Below are positions 27,582 to 37,319 of a DNA stretch of 64,000 bases, in pieces. A program made the translations under genes and the position numbers. The stretch covers positions 248,001 to 312,000 of the forward strand of contig NZ_JAIMJB010000001.1 of NCBI RefSeq assembly GCF_021295345.1, given 5' to 3'. Under the pieces are notes generated by a model that saw nothing but the letters and a program-made list of their open reading frames with translations, was not told where the DNA came from and searched no databases. The stretch's first letter is position 1, and every line of letters starts with the position of its first letter. Source of the DNA: Motilimonas eburnea (GTDB lineage: Bacteria > Pseudomonadota > Gammaproteobacteria > Enterobacterales > CBDFNC01).

Positions 27582-27737
27582 ATGGACCATAAAGCAGCTA
27601 AGCAAACCGAGGCTTACGAGGTGGTAGAGTCAAGCTATGGCAGTGAAATCCCCCCCAATGAGCAATCCAAACAAGACTTACAAGCGTACCTTGATAACTT
27701 ACTTGAGGACATTTTTAGTCAGTTACCTGGAAGTTAA
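27582..27737 (+). CDS. Small acidic protein, 51 aa, unrecognised
   Basis: Frame ATG 27582 to TAA 27737: MDHKAAKQTEAYEVVESS... ending DNLLEDIFSQLPGS. It is acidic, with a probable C-terminal helix. AGGGG lies 8 nt before the ATG, a good Shine-Dalgarno. It fills the gap between divergent moeA and folE and may be co-transcribed with folE, 61 nt downstream. I do not recognise a family; reality of the gene rests on the ribosome site and coding-like composition. Confidence 0.5.
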   Translation: MDHKAAKQTEAYEVVESSYGSEIPPNEQSKQDLQAYLDNLLEDIFSQLPGS

Positions 27738-27798
27738 AGTTGCAATCTGTGCTGAAAACCTCTATTTATGCCGCATTAGTTCAGTGAAGGAAGAATGA

Positions 27799-28455
27799 AT
27801 GTCATCTATAAATCATGCCGCAATGGTGGTACGTGATGCTTTAATTAGCCGAGGTCTTGAAACCCCTTTGGTGGAAACTGGCTTAACGAATGACGATAAG
27901 AAACGCCAGATTGAGCAGCATTTTAACGCCATTATGAATTTAATGGGGTTAGACCTCAGCGATGATAGCTTGGCCGAAACGCCCCACCGCATTGCCAAAA
28001 TGTATATAGATGAAATTTTTTCAGGTCTTGATTATCGCAGTTTCCCAAAGATCACTGTGATTGAAAACAAGATGAAAGTAGATGAAATGGTGCAGGTGTC
28101 AGACATCGCCCTCACCAGCACTTGTGAGCATCATTTTGTGACTATCGATGGGCGTGCCACCGTGGCCTATATTCCTAAAACCAAGGTGATAGGTTTATCG
28201 AAAATCAACCGTATTGTACGCTTTTTTGCAAGCCGGCCTCAGGTTCAAGAGCGCATGACTCAGCAAATTTTATGCGCTTTGCAAGCTTTACTGGAAACGG
28301 ATAATGTCGCGGTCACCATCGATGCGGTGCACTATTGTGTCAAGGCGCGTGGTGTGCAAGACGAGTCGAGCCATACTCGTACCACAGCCTTAGGTGGAAA
28401 CTTTAAATCCAAACCAGAAACGCGTCATGAGTTTATGATGGGGATCCGAAAATGA
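27799..28455 (+). CDS. folE: GTP cyclohydrolase I FolE
   Basis: 218 residues, normal length. The zinc and active-site motif TSTCEHHFV, then [23 protein letters not shown] and a later Cys (HYCVKARGV) are all intact. It opens the GTP ring to give dihydroneopterin triphosphate for folate. Overlaps the next gene by 4 nt. Confidence 0.95.
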   Translation: MSSINHAAMVVRDALISRGLETPLVETGLTNDDKKRQIEQHFNAIMNLMGLDLSDDSLAETPHRIAKMYIDEIFSGLDYRSFPKITVIENKMKVDEMVQVSDIALTSTCEHHFVTIDGRATVAYIPKTKVIGLSKINRIVRFFASRPQVQERMTQQILCALQALLETDNVAVTIDAVHYCVKARGVQDESSHTRTTALGGNFKSKPETRHEFMMGIRK

Positions 28456-28736
28456 GCGAGTCAGTGAAACCTCGCATTGTGATCCGTTATTGTAATCTGT
28501 GCCGCTGGCTATTAAGGGCCAGTTGGCTGTCGCAAGAGTTGCTGTCGACATTCGCTGACGATCTCGGTGAAGTCGCACTCGCACCGGGAGACAAAGGCGA
28601 ATTTCGTATTTACGTTAATGAGCAGTTGATCTGGTGCCGAGTGAAGGACGAGGGGTTCCCTGAAGCTAAGGTATTAAAGCAGCGGGTACGAGATGTGTTA
28701 TTTCCTGAGCGTGATCTTGGACACAGCGACAAGTAA
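28452..28736 (+). CDS. SelW/SelT/SelH-family (Rdx-type) protein
   Basis: 94 residues. [21 protein letters not shown] is the CxxC redox motif and first helix of the Rdx family, with Cys where selenocysteine occurs in eukaryotic SelW. A short thioredoxin-like fold follows. Its start overlaps folE as ATGA, so the two are translationally coupled. Its biochemical role in bacteria is not settled; redox function is inferred from the CxxC motif. Confidence 0.85.
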   Translation: MSESVKPRIVIRYCNLCRWLLRASWLSQELLSTFADDLGEVALAPGDKGEFRIYVNEQLIWCRVKDEGFPEAKVLKQRVRDVLFPERDLGHSDK

Positions 28737-28765
28737 GCTCGTTGCTGTGCCTTCACCCTCTTTAT

Positions 28766-30484
28766 CTAGTTCAAATGTGCATTGATATAGCGCTGGCGCT
28801 TATTGGTTTTTAGTTGGTTGAGATCCACCAACACTAAGCCATCAATACAATTGTTAAAATCGGCGTCAACACTAAAATCGATAAACTTAACCCCATCTGG
28901 CTCACATACCTCACTGTATTGTTTGTATAGCGTGGGGATAGCGGCCCCCATGTTATCCAATACCGCTTTTAGGGTGGTGAAGTCTTGTTTGTAATTATCA
29001 CCGGCAAATTCAACCCCCAAATCCGTGAGTAAATTTTCGGGTACTTGATACGGGACTCGCGCGCTGGCGAGCACTTCACCTGCGGGGAAGTAAAGTTGAT
29101 AAAAGTAGATTAATAAATCTTTGGCATTTTTTGGCAAGCTGTCACTTAAGCTGACAGGGCCAAATAGATAGCGGTATTGGGGGTTTTTGGCAATAAATGC
29201 CCCTATACCGAGCCATAAATAGTCCAGGCTGCGTCTGCCCCAATATTTAGGTTGAACAAAGCTGCGGCCTAACTCGAGGCCTTGTTCAAAGTAGGGCAGC
29301 ATGGCCTTTTGATAGTGAAACAATGACTGACTGTAAATGCCTTCGACCCCGTGTTGCTGTATGACTTGATCTGCTTTGGCAAAGCGGTATGCCCCTGCTA
29401 TTTCTAGCTCCTGAGCATCCCATAAAATTAAATGCAAGTAGTGACTATCGTAATGGTCTATGTCGCGTTTGGTGCCAGTGCCTTCTCCGACGGCGCGAAA
29501 AGACACTTCACGTAAACGGCCAAGCTCGCGTAAAATGGGTGAGCTTTGCTGGTGTTGATATAAGTAAATTTGCTTATTATCTGGGGTTGTGCCGAGTCGC
29601 TCACATTGCTCAATGGCTTGCTTAAGGGCAATTCGCGGCTCAGGATGGGCGATAGGCGATTCGGTACGAAAATACCCATTTTTTCCTTTAGCCAAGCGAT
29701 AAGTTTGTTTTTGAAACAGCTTTACCTTAGCGCTGGTGGCGATTTGGTCGCCTTGGTAGCTATCATAAGGCACCATTTTCCCCACTGTCATTTTGACCGT
29801 ATTGGCATTTTGCTTGAACATTTCTTTTACCAATAGCAGGGTGGCTAACGGCTTATAAAGCATCGATGTGCCATAAAATAACGCCGAGTTTCGCGCTTGA
29901 ATGTGAATGGGAAGGATAGGGGCATGGGCGCGGCTGGCCATTTTCAAAAAACCACTGTTCCATTTGATGTCTTTGATGCCTGTTGGTCTCAGGCGGGAAA
30001 CTTCACCAGCGGGAAAAATAATTAATGCGCCTTCTTGCTGCAGGTGCTGATGAATATTTTGTAGGTTTTCTTTTACTGTCATCCCATTCATATTGTTGAC
30101 GGGAAGCAGGGTTGAGCGCAGTGGCTCAATAGACATCAGTAGTTCATTTGCAACGACTTTAACATCAGGGCGAATACGGTGGATAAATTGCAGTAGGGCT
30201 AAGCCATCCAGAGAACCAATCGGGTGGTTTGCAACGATAACCACCTTGCCCGAAACGGGAATACGCGCTATTTCTCTGTCTGTGGTGCGATAACTAAAGT
30301 CAAAGTAATCAAGTACTTTCTCTACGAAATCAAAGCCTGTTAGGTGAGGGTATTGTTGACCAAACTCAATGAACTCTTTTTCGTGAAGTAGTCGACGTAA
30401 AAAGAAGGTGACCGGTTTTCGTAACCAAGGTTTGTTATTGATTTGGGGAAAATGCTGATTGACCACTTGATCGACTGAAAACAT
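28766..30484 (-). CDS. Fused acyltransferase, OlsF-type (PlsC-like plus N-acyltransferase)
   Basis: 572 residues. The N-terminal half is a PlsC-like acyltransferase: NHPIGSLDG with H87 and D93, and FPAGEVSRLRP. The C-terminal half (about 290-560) resembles GNAT-like N-acyltransferases (LRELGRLREVSFRAVGEGTG, YLWLGIGAFIAKNPQYRYLFGPVS). This order matches OlsF, which makes ornithine lipids by joining the OlsA and OlsB activities. Ornithine lipid synthesis is inferred. Monocistronic, convergent with folE-selW. Confidence 0.75.
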   Translation of the reverse strand: MFSVDQVVNQHFPQINNKPWLRKPVTFFLRRLLHEKEFIEFGQQYPHLTGFDFVEKVLDYFDFSYRTTDREIARIPVSGKVVIVANHPIGSLDGLALLQFIHRIRPDVKVVANELLMSIEPLRSTLLPVNNMNGMTVKENLQNIHQHLQQEGALIIFPAGEVSRLRPTGIKDIKWNSGFLKMASRAHAPILPIHIQARNSALFYGTSMLYKPLATLLLVKEMFKQNANTVKMTVGKMVPYDSYQGDQIATSAKVKLFQKQTYRLAKGKNGYFRTESPIAHPEPRIALKQAIEQCERLGTTPDNKQIYLYQHQQSSPILRELGRLREVSFRAVGEGTGTKRDIDHYDSHYLHLILWDAQELEIAGAYRFAKADQVIQQHGVEGIYSQSLFHYQKAMLPYFEQGLELGRSFVQPKYWGRRSLDYLWLGIGAFIAKNPQYRYLFGPVSLSDSLPKNAKDLLIYFYQLYFPAGEVLASARVPYQVPENLLTDLGVEFAGDNYKQDFTTLKAVLDNMGAAIPTLYKQYSEVCEPDGVKFIDFSVDADFNNCIDGLVLVDLNQLKTNKRQRYINAHLN

Positions 30485-30657
30485 AAGGCATCCTTCTATT
30501 GGGTTAATGAGCGTTGACCGACTGCAAAAAGTGATAGGAGCTTCGGCAGTTAAGTGTTAGCTCAATAGCTCAAAATAATGTGAGGATGTGACAATGGCTT
30601 GTCAGAAATATGGCACATTAATGACGGGGCCACAGCATGCTGATGAAATGGAAGGGG

Positions 30658-30686
30658 CAAAAAAATACCCAGCCAAGGCTGGGTAT
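30658..30686 (-). terminator. Rho-independent terminator of sodB
   Basis: On the minus strand a 10-bp stem ATACCCAGCC/GGCTGGGTAT with a 2-nt loop is followed by seven T. It lies 30 nt past the sodB stop. Confidence 0.88.
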
Positions 30687-30715
30687 CGGATTTAAAAATT
30701 GAGGCGCTAGGTAGC

Positions 30716-31297
30716 TTAAGCGAAATTGGCTGCTGCGAATTCCCAGTTTACCAGTGCCCAGAATGCTTTTAGGTAGTCAGGACGTACATTACGGTAGTCG
30801 ATGTAGTATGCGTGCTCCCATAGATCCACAGTTAGGATTGGGGTAACGCTCTCGTCAGTTAATGGCGTAGCAGCGTTTGACGTGTTAACGATAGCTAGGC
30901 TGCCGTCAGCTTTCTTCACTAACCAAGTCCATGATGAGCCAAAGTTATTTACTGCTTTGTCGTTTAGTTCAGCTTGGAATTGAGCAAATGAACCAAAGCT
31001 TGCATTGATGGCGTCAGCGAGTGCACCTGTTGGCTCACCACCACCATTTGGGCTTAGACAGTTCCAGTAGAAAGTGTGGTTCCAAACTTGAGCTGCGTTG
31101 TTGAATACGCCACCTTCAGAAGTTTTAACGATCTCTTCTAGTGATTTGTTCGCTAGATCTGTCCCTTCAACTAAACCATTTAGTTTAGTTACGTAAGTTT
31201 GATGGTGTTTACCGTAGTGGTAAGAAAGGGTTTCAGCTGAGATATGTGGTTCTAATGCATCTTGTGCGTAAGGAAGTGCTGGAAGTTCAAAAGCCAT
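30716..31297 (-). CDS. sodB: Iron superoxide dismutase SodB
   Basis: 193 residues from the ATG at 31297 (GGAG 7 nt upstream). Metal ligands H27, H74, D158 and H162 are present ([25 protein letters not shown]). Gln in [10 protein letters not shown] is typical of Fe rather than Mn enzymes. A CCTCTG/CAGAGG inverted repeat (31322-31341) lies upstream, possibly in the 5' leader. Divergent from grxD. Confidence 0.95.
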   Translation of the reverse strand: MAFELPALPYAQDALEPHISAETLSYHYGKHHQTYVTKLNGLVEGTDLANKSLEEIVKTSEGGVFNNAAQVWNHTFYWNCLSPNGGGEPTGALADAINASFGSFAQFQAELNDKAVNNFGSSWTWLVKKADGSLAIVNTSNAATPLTDESVTPILTVDLWEHAYYIDYRNVRPDYLKAFWALVNWEFAAANFA

Positions 31298-31512
31298 TTT
31301 ATTCTCCATTGCTCATTTATCCCTCTGTTTTATATCAGAGGTTATTAAAATTGACGTTCACACTTTAGCCTTTTTTTTCGTATTGATCTAGATCAACGTG
31401 ACCCTAAGCACGCTTTTCTTTAAACTAGGGAAAAGCCCCTAGATTTTTTACGTTTTTTTGTGTGCGCCCTTTAAGGTAAACTAGCCAAAAAATCATGCAG
31501 TGTGAGGAAAAA

Positions 31513-31860
31513 ATGGAAACATTAGATAAGATCAAAAGCCAAATCAGTGAAAATACAATTTTGTTATACATGAAGGGATCGCCTAAATTCCCTAGCTGTG
31601 GCTTTTCAGCTCAAGCGGCACAAGCGCTGATGCAATGTGGCGAGCAGTTTGCTTACGTTGATATTCTACAAAACCCAGATATTCGTGCAGAATTGCCTAA
31701 GTACGCCAATTGGCCTACTTTTCCTCAGCTATGGGTTGAAGGTGAGCTGATTGGTGGTTGTGACATCATCCTTGAAATGTTCCAACAGGGTGAACTGCAA
31801 CCGATTATTAAAGAAGCGGCGGCTAAAACGGCTGGTGCTGAGTCGTCCGACGCTGAATAA
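31513..31860 (+). CDS. grxD: Monothiol glutaredoxin GrxD (Grx4)
   Basis: 115 residues from the ATG at 31513 with GAGG upstream. The active site is SCGFS, the monothiol CGFS type that binds a bridging 2Fe-2S cluster with glutathione and helps iron-sulfur traffic. WPTFPQLWVEGELIGGCDI is the glutathione-binding region. Divergent from sodB. Confidence 0.95.
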   Translation: METLDKIKSQISENTILLYMKGSPKFPSCGFSAQAAQALMQCGEQFAYVDILQNPDIRAELPKYANWPTFPQLWVEGELIGGCDIILEMFQQGELQPIIKEAAAKTAGAESSDAE

Positions 31861-31880
31861 GTCATCTTATGTCAGTTACA

Positions 31881-31907
31881 AAAAAAGCACCTGTAGGTGC
31901 TTTTTTT
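31881..31907. terminator. Bidirectional terminator
   Basis: AAAAAAGCACCT-GT-AGGTGCTTTTTTT, symmetric with A and T tracts, between grxD and the convergent antiporter gene. Confidence 0.9.
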
Positions 31908-31954
31908 GTATTTCGACTTTGCTTTAAGCGCTATTTATCTCGCGCCCCATTGGT

Positions 31955-33277
31955 CTAAAGTATCATGGCGGCAGCCCAACCAAAGATGATCAAGGGAATA
32001 TTGTAGTGAATAAAGGTAGGCACCACGGTATCCCAGATATGATCGTGTTGACCGTCGGCGTTCAAGCCTGAGGTTGGTCCTAAGGTGGAGTCCGATGCAG
32101 GCGAGCCGGCATCGCCTAGCGCGGCAGCCGTTCCCACTAATGCCATTGTTGCCATTGGCGAGAAGCCAAACTGCATACATAGGGGCACATAAATAGTGGC
32201 AATAATCGGAATCGTTGAAAACGAAGAGCCGATCCCCATGGTGATGAGTAAGCCGACAATCAGCATGAGCATGGCCGCTAAGCCTTTATTTTCACCAATC
32301 ATTTCACCCAACGAGCTGACTAAGGTAGCCACGCCATTGGTTTCCTTTAAAACGGCTGCAAATCCCGCGGCGGCTATCATAATGAAACCTATCATGGCCA
32401 TCATTCTGACCCCTTGAGTGAAGGCGTCTTGGGTTTCTTTGAAACGAATAACGCCGCCTAGGGTAAAGATGGTAAAACCTGCTAACGCGCCTAAGATAAT
32501 CGAGTCAGCATAAAGTTGTAACGCGAGGGCAACGATAATGGCGATAAAGGCAACCACAATGTGGGTTAGATTGAACTGCTTATTTTCTGGCTCAACGGCT
32601 AAGATCTTCTCCAGCGAATACTGGCGTGGCTTGCGGTAGCTAAACATGAGCGCAATGATTAAGCCTAACACCATGCCTGCCACAGGCAATGCCATGGCTA
32701 GGGGCAGGTCTGACGCTTGTGCGTCTAAGCCATTGTTGGTTAAATTTGCCAATAAAATATTGTTTAAGAAGATGCCACCAAAACCCACTGGAAGCAGCAT
32801 ATAAGTTGCGGTTAAACCTAAGGTTATAACACATGCAATGGCACGTCTGTCGATATTGAATTGCGCCATTACATGGAGCAAAGGCGGGATCAAAATGGGG
32901 ATGAAGGCGATATGGACGGGCACTAAATTTTGCGAGCTAACAGACACCAATAAGATGGCAGCAAAGAGAATGGTTTTGAACCAAAACACATTGTTAGTGT
33001 TGCTGGTGCCGCCGAAGGTGTTGATGACCTTTTGCGCCAACAAATCGGTGATACCGGAGCGTGAGATAGCCACCGCAAATGCACCGAGCATGGCATAGCT
33101 TAACGCAATGGTGGCTCCGCCTCCTAAGCCACCATTAAATGCGGCGATGGTGTCATTGAGTGATAAGCCTCCAATCAGGCCTCCGACGATCGCGCTCAAG
33201 GTTAATGAAACGACCACGTTGATTCTTAATAAACTAAGCAGCAGCATCAAGCTGACGGCAATAACAACCGAGTTCAT
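31955..33277 (-). CDS. NhaC-like Na+/H+ antiporter family membrane protein
   Basis: 440 residues with about 11-12 membrane segments. The start [22 protein letters not shown] and the [22 protein letters not shown] segment resemble the YuiF/NhaC-type branch of the Na+/H+ antiporter family; [19 protein letters not shown] near the C-terminus is also typical. Some members are thought to carry amino acids such as histidine, so sodium/proton exchange is only family-level inference. Monocistronic, convergent with grxD. Confidence 0.8.
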   Translation of the reverse strand: MNSVVIAVSLMLLLSLLRINVVVSLTLSAIVGGLIGGLSLNDTIAAFNGGLGGGATIALSYAMLGAFAVAISRSGITDLLAQKVINTFGGTSNTNNVFWFKTILFAAILLVSVSSQNLVPVHIAFIPILIPPLLHVMAQFNIDRRAIACVITLGLTATYMLLPVGFGGIFLNNILLANLTNNGLDAQASDLPLAMALPVAGMVLGLIIALMFSYRKPRQYSLEKILAVEPENKQFNLTHIVVAFIAIIVALALQLYADSIILGALAGFTIFTLGGVIRFKETQDAFTQGVRMMAMIGFIMIAAAGFAAVLKETNGVATLVSSLGEMIGENKGLAAMLMLIVGLLITMGIGSSFSTIPIIATIYVPLCMQFGFSPMATMALVGTAAALGDAGSPASDSTLGPTSGLNADGQHDHIWDTVVPTFIHYNIPLIIFGWAAAMIL

Positions 33278-33539
33278 GAAGTGTCCTTTAAATGTTGTGT
33301 GTGATGCAGGGGGAGGGCTCTTTGGCCATCTTTCCTGTTTATAATCTGGTTTGCAGGATGTTAACAGATAAATAAACGAATATTTTGATTTATTATGCGG
33401 TTTTTGACTGTTCTCAATACTTTTATAAGATGATTTGCTGCGTGCTTAGCCTCGGGACTGTGTTCTCAGTAGAGCCCTACTTAGGGCCCTTTAGTGGCTA
33501 AAATGGCATGATGTCTTGGTTGGGGGTCGCCAACCGAGA

Positions 33540-34190
33540 TTAATCTGGGCTGTTTTGCAGTGGCCAGCCACCCAGGGCTTTCCATTTGTTGACCATATAG
33601 CAAAATAGTTCGGCGGTTTTTTCTGTGTCATATAAAGCGCTATGGGCGGCTTTATTATCAAAGGCGATGTTGGCGGTTTTACACGCTTTGGCGAGCACAG
33701 TTTGCCCCAACGTTAAGCCTGCTAAGGTGGCGGTGTCAAAGCTAGCAAAGGGATGGAAAGGGGTGCGTTTAAGGCCCGTACGTTCAATGGCGGCATTAAC
33801 AAACCCCATGTCAAATGCGGCATTGTGAGCCACCATAATGGAGCGATTACAGCCATGGTTTTTTTGCTCTTTGCGGATCACCTTAAATATTTCATGCAAT
33901 GCTTCATATTCACTCACGGCCCCGCGCAGCGGGTTGTGTGGATCAATACCGTTAAATTCAAGTGCCGCTGGCTCAAGGTTTGCGCCTTCAAAGGGAGCAA
34001 CATTAAAGTGTAGTGTCTTGCTTGGCAGTAGCCAGCCATCTTTATCCATAGTCGTCAGCACGGCGGCTATTTCTAATAGCGCATCACCACGAGGATTAAA
34101 GCCAGCGGTTTCAACATCAATAACAACGGGAAAGTAGCCTCGAAAGCGTTTGGCCAATAGTGATTCGCTGATTTTGGTATCTTGGGTCAT
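33540..34190 (-). CDS. rnt: Ribonuclease T
   Basis: 216 residues. DEDD exonuclease motifs: [10 protein letters not shown] (Exo I), [10 protein letters not shown] (Exo II) and [10 protein letters not shown] (Exo III). It trims the 3' ends of tRNA and other stable RNAs. An imperfect CTTGGTTGG/CCAACCGAG hairpin lies just past its stop (33512-33537). Divergent from motY. Confidence 0.95.
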   Translation of the reverse strand: MTQDTKISESLLAKRFRGYFPVVIDVETAGFNPRGDALLEIAAVLTTMDKDGWLLPSKTLHFNVAPFEGANLEPAALEFNGIDPHNPLRGAVSEYEALHEIFKVIRKEQKNHGCNRSIMVAHNAAFDMGFVNAAIERTGLKRTPFHPFASFDTATLAGLTLGQTVLAKACKTANIAFDNKAAHSALYDTEKTAELFCYMVNKWKALGGWPLQNSPD

Positions 34191-34259
34191 AGTTAAAGCT
34201 AGCTAGTGGAAAAGCGGCTAAGTATGCCAGAATTTTTGTGTGACCGCTGGAAAATATAT

Positions 34260-34286
34260 TAAAGGATGCGCGCATCGCGCCGATAC
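34260..34286 (+). promoter_or_regulatory. Sigma28 (FliA) promoter of motY
   Basis: TAAAGGAT-N11-GCCGATAC closely matches the flagellar class promoter TAAAGTTT-N11-GCCGATAA with exact spacing. It is 68 nt upstream of the motY ATG. Confidence 0.82.
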
Positions 34287-34353
34287 TAGTATTAAGCTGG
34301 CCTATACTGGCTTGATATTGTCGCAAAATGCATCATTAAGTGGACAGTAAATT

Positions 34354-35223
34354 ATGGTGAATTGGAAATCCCTGCTCTTGCTTATGTTGTCGCCCGCAGC
34401 ATTGGCATCAAACAAAATTTACACCGCAGATCTAACCAACTCCGTGTGGGAAGTGACCAAGGCGAACCCAATTGAATGTACGTTAGATCATAATATTCCA
34501 CGTTTTGGGCATGCAAGATTTACGGTTCGCGCCAGTAAATCTGTCAACTTGGACTTTGATTTAGATGGGCGTCGCGATACACCCGCGACACGACAAGTGA
34601 CCTTGCGATCCGTGCCGCCTTCTTGGCGCCCAGGTGTCGCCGCCGATGACATCACATTAGCAAAATTTCATGAAGGTTTTGACGGCTATATTAATGGCCA
34701 AAGTGCATGGGCTATGCTCAGTGAATTAGAGGATGGTCAGTTTCCTACTTTTATTTTCCAAGATTGGTACAACCGTGACAGGGTGACTCAAGTGGCCTTA
34801 TCTGCGGTGAATTTTAGACAAAAATATCAAGATTTTACCGATTGTGTCGCAGGTTTATTGCCGTACAGTTTCGACGATATCTCGTTCAGTATTTTAAATT
34901 ATGTCAAAAATGGCAGCGAATTAACTCGTCACTCTAAGCAAAGGTTGCAAATGATCGGCGAGTATTTACGTCATGACGAAGCGGTCAATATCATTTTGAT
35001 TGATGGCTATTCTGACAGTTATGGCGGCCGTTGGGGCAACCAACAATTATCCGAAAAGCGCGCCAACAGTGTTAAGACCTACCTCACCGAGCTTGGCGTT
35101 GATCCGGCGAAGTTTACCGTAGAGGGGCACGGTGAAAAACGCCATATCGCCGATAACCGCTCCGATGCGCAGCGGCCGAAAAACCGTCGCGTGGTGATCT
35201 CGATTGGCCGTGAAGAAATATAG
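34354..35223 (+). CDS. motY: Sodium-type flagellar motor protein MotY
   Basis: 289 residues, normal for MotY. A signal peptide (MVNWKSLLLLMLSPAALA) precedes a MotY N-terminal domain and an OmpA-like peptidoglycan-binding domain (about 170-285; NIILIDGYSDSYGG, NQQLSEKRANSVKTYL, NRRVVISI). MotY forms the T ring that holds the PomA/PomB stator around the polar motor. It sits next to rnt and behind a sigma28-like promoter, so it should be a late flagellar gene. Confidence 0.92.
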   Translation: MVNWKSLLLLMLSPAALASNKIYTADLTNSVWEVTKANPIECTLDHNIPRFGHARFTVRASKSVNLDFDLDGRRDTPATRQVTLRSVPPSWRPGVAADDITLAKFHEGFDGYINGQSAWAMLSELEDGQFPTFIFQDWYNRDRVTQVALSAVNFRQKYQDFTDCVAGLLPYSFDDISFSILNYVKNGSELTRHSKQRLQMIGEYLRHDEAVNIILIDGYSDSYGGRWGNQQLSEKRANSVKTYLTELGVDPAKFTVEGHGEKRHIADNRSDAQRPKNRRVVISIGREEI

Positions 35224-35233
35224 CCGTTAACTA

Positions 35234-35534
35234 GGGCCTGTACCTTTGGAGATTGTTTTTGCAGCGATTTGTTGGATATTTATACAAAACAATCGTTGTG
35301 GGCAGCATCTTTGTGGCATAGCTACCTATGCGAAAAGGCGCTAACGCAGTAGAAATGACCAACAAACGCTGTCCTTTGGATTCGGCTAAAGCCCTTCGGG
35401 CGTAAGCATTCTACGCGTCGTTGAGCGGTATTTACTTAGAGTGCTAAGCTACACACCGCTCGCCTTGCCCAAAACGCTTTTAGACAGGGTGTCCCCTCTC
35501 GAACAAAAATTAACCACGAAAGGTCAACAGGCCC
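35234..35534. repeat. MITE-like element, copy 2
   Basis: 301 bp, clearly homologous to 5960-6249 across most of its length. Ends are GGGCCTGTACCTTT (a 2-nt deletion in the left repeat) and AAAGGTCAACAGGCCC, flanked by TA on both sides. The GAGCGGT/ACCGCTC stem (35423-35429/35455-35461) differs from copy 1 by a paired change. The left arm of the outer 14-bp stem is replaced by a segment with its own GCCC-TTC-GGGC hairpin near 35388. Lies between motY and its terminator. Confidence 0.85.
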
Positions 35535-35552
35535 TAATTCTTTAACCGTATT

Positions 35553-35578
35553 GACCCGCTTGTTGCGGGTCTTTTTTT
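35553..35578 (+). terminator. Rho-independent terminator
   Basis: GACCCGC-TTGTT-GCGGGTC followed by seven T. Probably the original motY terminator, now separated from motY by the MITE. Confidence 0.85.
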
Positions 35579-35583
35579 ATTCG

Positions 35584-36780
35584 TTACTGCCCATAGCGAG
35601 CGAGCCAAGCTTGCTCTAATTTAGCCACCCAGCTTGGGTGAGGCTCTAGCAATATGCTGCCTAATGCTTGCTCAGGTAAACTGGCCGGATGACGCTGTTC
35701 TTGGTGAAACAGGGCTTGCTGTGAAGGTGTTAACTTCGCCATGCTGAGCACAGTTGGATCTCCCCATACACCAGGATCGGCTTTACGGGCCTGTGCTTCG
35801 GGCGACATTAAAAAATTGGCAAACACTTGTGCGGCTGCTTTTTGACTGGCGTTGAATGGGATCGCTATAAAATGGGTATTACCTAAGCTTCCTTGATGGT
35901 GAACATAGCTACGCACACTGTCTGGTAGCTCGCCATTACTGATACTATTGGCGGCATCATTGGGGTTAAAGCTAAAGGCTATGCTGATTTCACCGTCATT
36001 GAGTTTTGCTTTTAATTGCGCTTGGCTGGTGACAAATGTCTTACCTTTGCGCCACATAAGAGGGTGAAGTTGATCCAAGTAGTGCCAAAGGGGCGCTGTT
36101 ACCTTATCAAAATCAGCCTGTTCAACGTCTTGATATAATGCTGGGTTGGCTTGAGTTGTTTCGATTAATGCTTGTTTTACAAAGGTTAAACCATGGAAAT
36201 CAGGTATTTTCGGGTAGCTAAACTGCCCTGGGTTGTTTGTTAAGAAGTCGAGTAAGGCGGCCATCGAATCAGGAAAAGTCTTGACGCGTTGTTGGTCTGC
36301 CATAAACACTAATTGCGCCATGCCCCAAGGCGCTTCCAATCCGTCAACTGGCACGGTGAAGTCCGCAGCGATAGAGGGTTTTTCCGTGGCGTCGGTGAGT
36401 TTCATATTAGGTAACTGCGCAGTGAAAGGGCCAAATAGCAGTGCTTGCTGTTTCATTGCCGCAAAATTTTCACCGTTGATCCAAACCAGATCGACTTTGC
36501 CTTGATTTAGATTCCCCGCTGTTTTTTCTGCTAAGACTTGATTCACCACGGTGCCGGTGTCGGCTACTTTGACATGCACGACGTCTATGTCGTAACGGTG
36601 TTTGGCTTCATCGGATGCCCATTGGATGTAATCATTGATGGATTTAGCGCCGCCCCAAGCGTAAAAGTATAAGGTCTTACCCTTGGCTTGTTGCTCTAGT
36701 TCAGACCAGGTATCGGCTTGGGCAAGGCTGTTAAGCCCAAATAGACAGAGGCAAAAAGCCAGATTGACGAGATAACGCAT
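35584..36780 (-). CDS. YnjB-family ABC transporter substrate-binding protein
   Basis: 398 residues. Signal peptide about 1-22 (ending LAQA), then a type 2 periplasmic binding fold (LYFYAWGGAKSINDYIQW, VDLVWINGENFAAMKQ, KRHP-like C-terminal region) matching the YnjB/COG4134 family, loosely related to thiamine- and iron-binding proteins. AGGAG precedes the ATG. In E. coli ynjB is followed by the permease and ATPase genes ynjC-ynjD; here the gene downstream is absent and the stop meets a terminator and MITE. Ligand unknown. Confidence 0.8.
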   Translation of the reverse strand: MRYLVNLAFCLCLFGLNSLAQADTWSELEQQAKGKTLYFYAWGGAKSINDYIQWASDEAKHRYDIDVVHVKVADTGTVVNQVLAEKTAGNLNQGKVDLVWINGENFAAMKQQALLFGPFTAQLPNMKLTDATEKPSIAADFTVPVDGLEAPWGMAQLVFMADQQRVKTFPDSMAALLDFLTNNPGQFSYPKIPDFHGLTFVKQALIETTQANPALYQDVEQADFDKVTAPLWHYLDQLHPLMWRKGKTFVTSQAQLKAKLNDGEISIAFSFNPNDAANSISNGELPDSVRSYVHHQGSLGNTHFIAIPFNASQKAAAQVFANFLMSPEAQARKADPGVWGDPTVLSMAKLTPSQQALFHQEQRHPASLPEQALGSILLEPHPSWVAKLEQAWLARYGQ

Positions 36781-36857
36781 GTTGTTCTCCTAAAGTGAGG
36801 GGGTGGACATTGCCTGATGTTACTGTAATGAGTTTGGTTGCTGATAGTGTAGCTAAT

Positions 36858-37319
36858 TTATTGAAAAATGGGAGTTAGTAACTCTTCGGGAATGTTTCGT
36901 GCTCGAGCATACCGGCAAAGGTTAGTAAAAGAGATGGGACCGGTGCGGTGTTCATTGTGGGCTTCAAGTGCTGATAGAGGCAGTAATATAGCCAGTTGTT
37001 GCTGCAGTGCTCGCTCTAATACGAGTTCGATGGTGAGTATGCCCTGATATGCACCTTGACTGATGCGAGCCTTTAATTGCTGACGACACAAGCGATAAGG
37101 GCGCAAAATACGTCGTTCAAAATGCTCAGCATGCTGATCCAACTGATGCCAGATGGCTTGGGGGAGGGGGTGTTGATTTTGATCTAAATAGCGCGCCAGT
37201 AGCATTAAGTTAACGCTGCAGCCATGACTTGCTTGTCGTTTGAGTAAAGCAGGCCCATGGGTTGCATCATACAAGCGTTCGCATTGTTGCCAAAGTGGGC
37301 TAGCTGGCTTGTTCATCAT
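36858..37319 (-). CDS. TIGR02444/DUF2390-family protein
   Basis: 153 residues, cytoplasmic and helical. SLWQQCERLYDATHGPALLKRQASHGCSVNLMLLA-like N-terminus (Trp, Cys and Asn positions) and RILRPYRLCRQQLK match my memory of the DUF2390 family, often found near ABC transporter genes in gammaproteobacteria. Function unknown. The ATG overlaps a 44-aa frame by 20 nt; a second ATG (37316) is equally possible. Confidence 0.65.
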   Translation of the reverse strand: MMNKPASPLWQQCERLYDATHGPALLKRQASHGCSVNLMLLARYLDQNQHPLPQAIWHQLDQHAEHFERRILRPYRLCRQQLKARISQGAYQGILTIELVLERALQQQLAILLPLSALEAHNEHRTGPISFTNLCRYARARNIPEELLTPIFQ

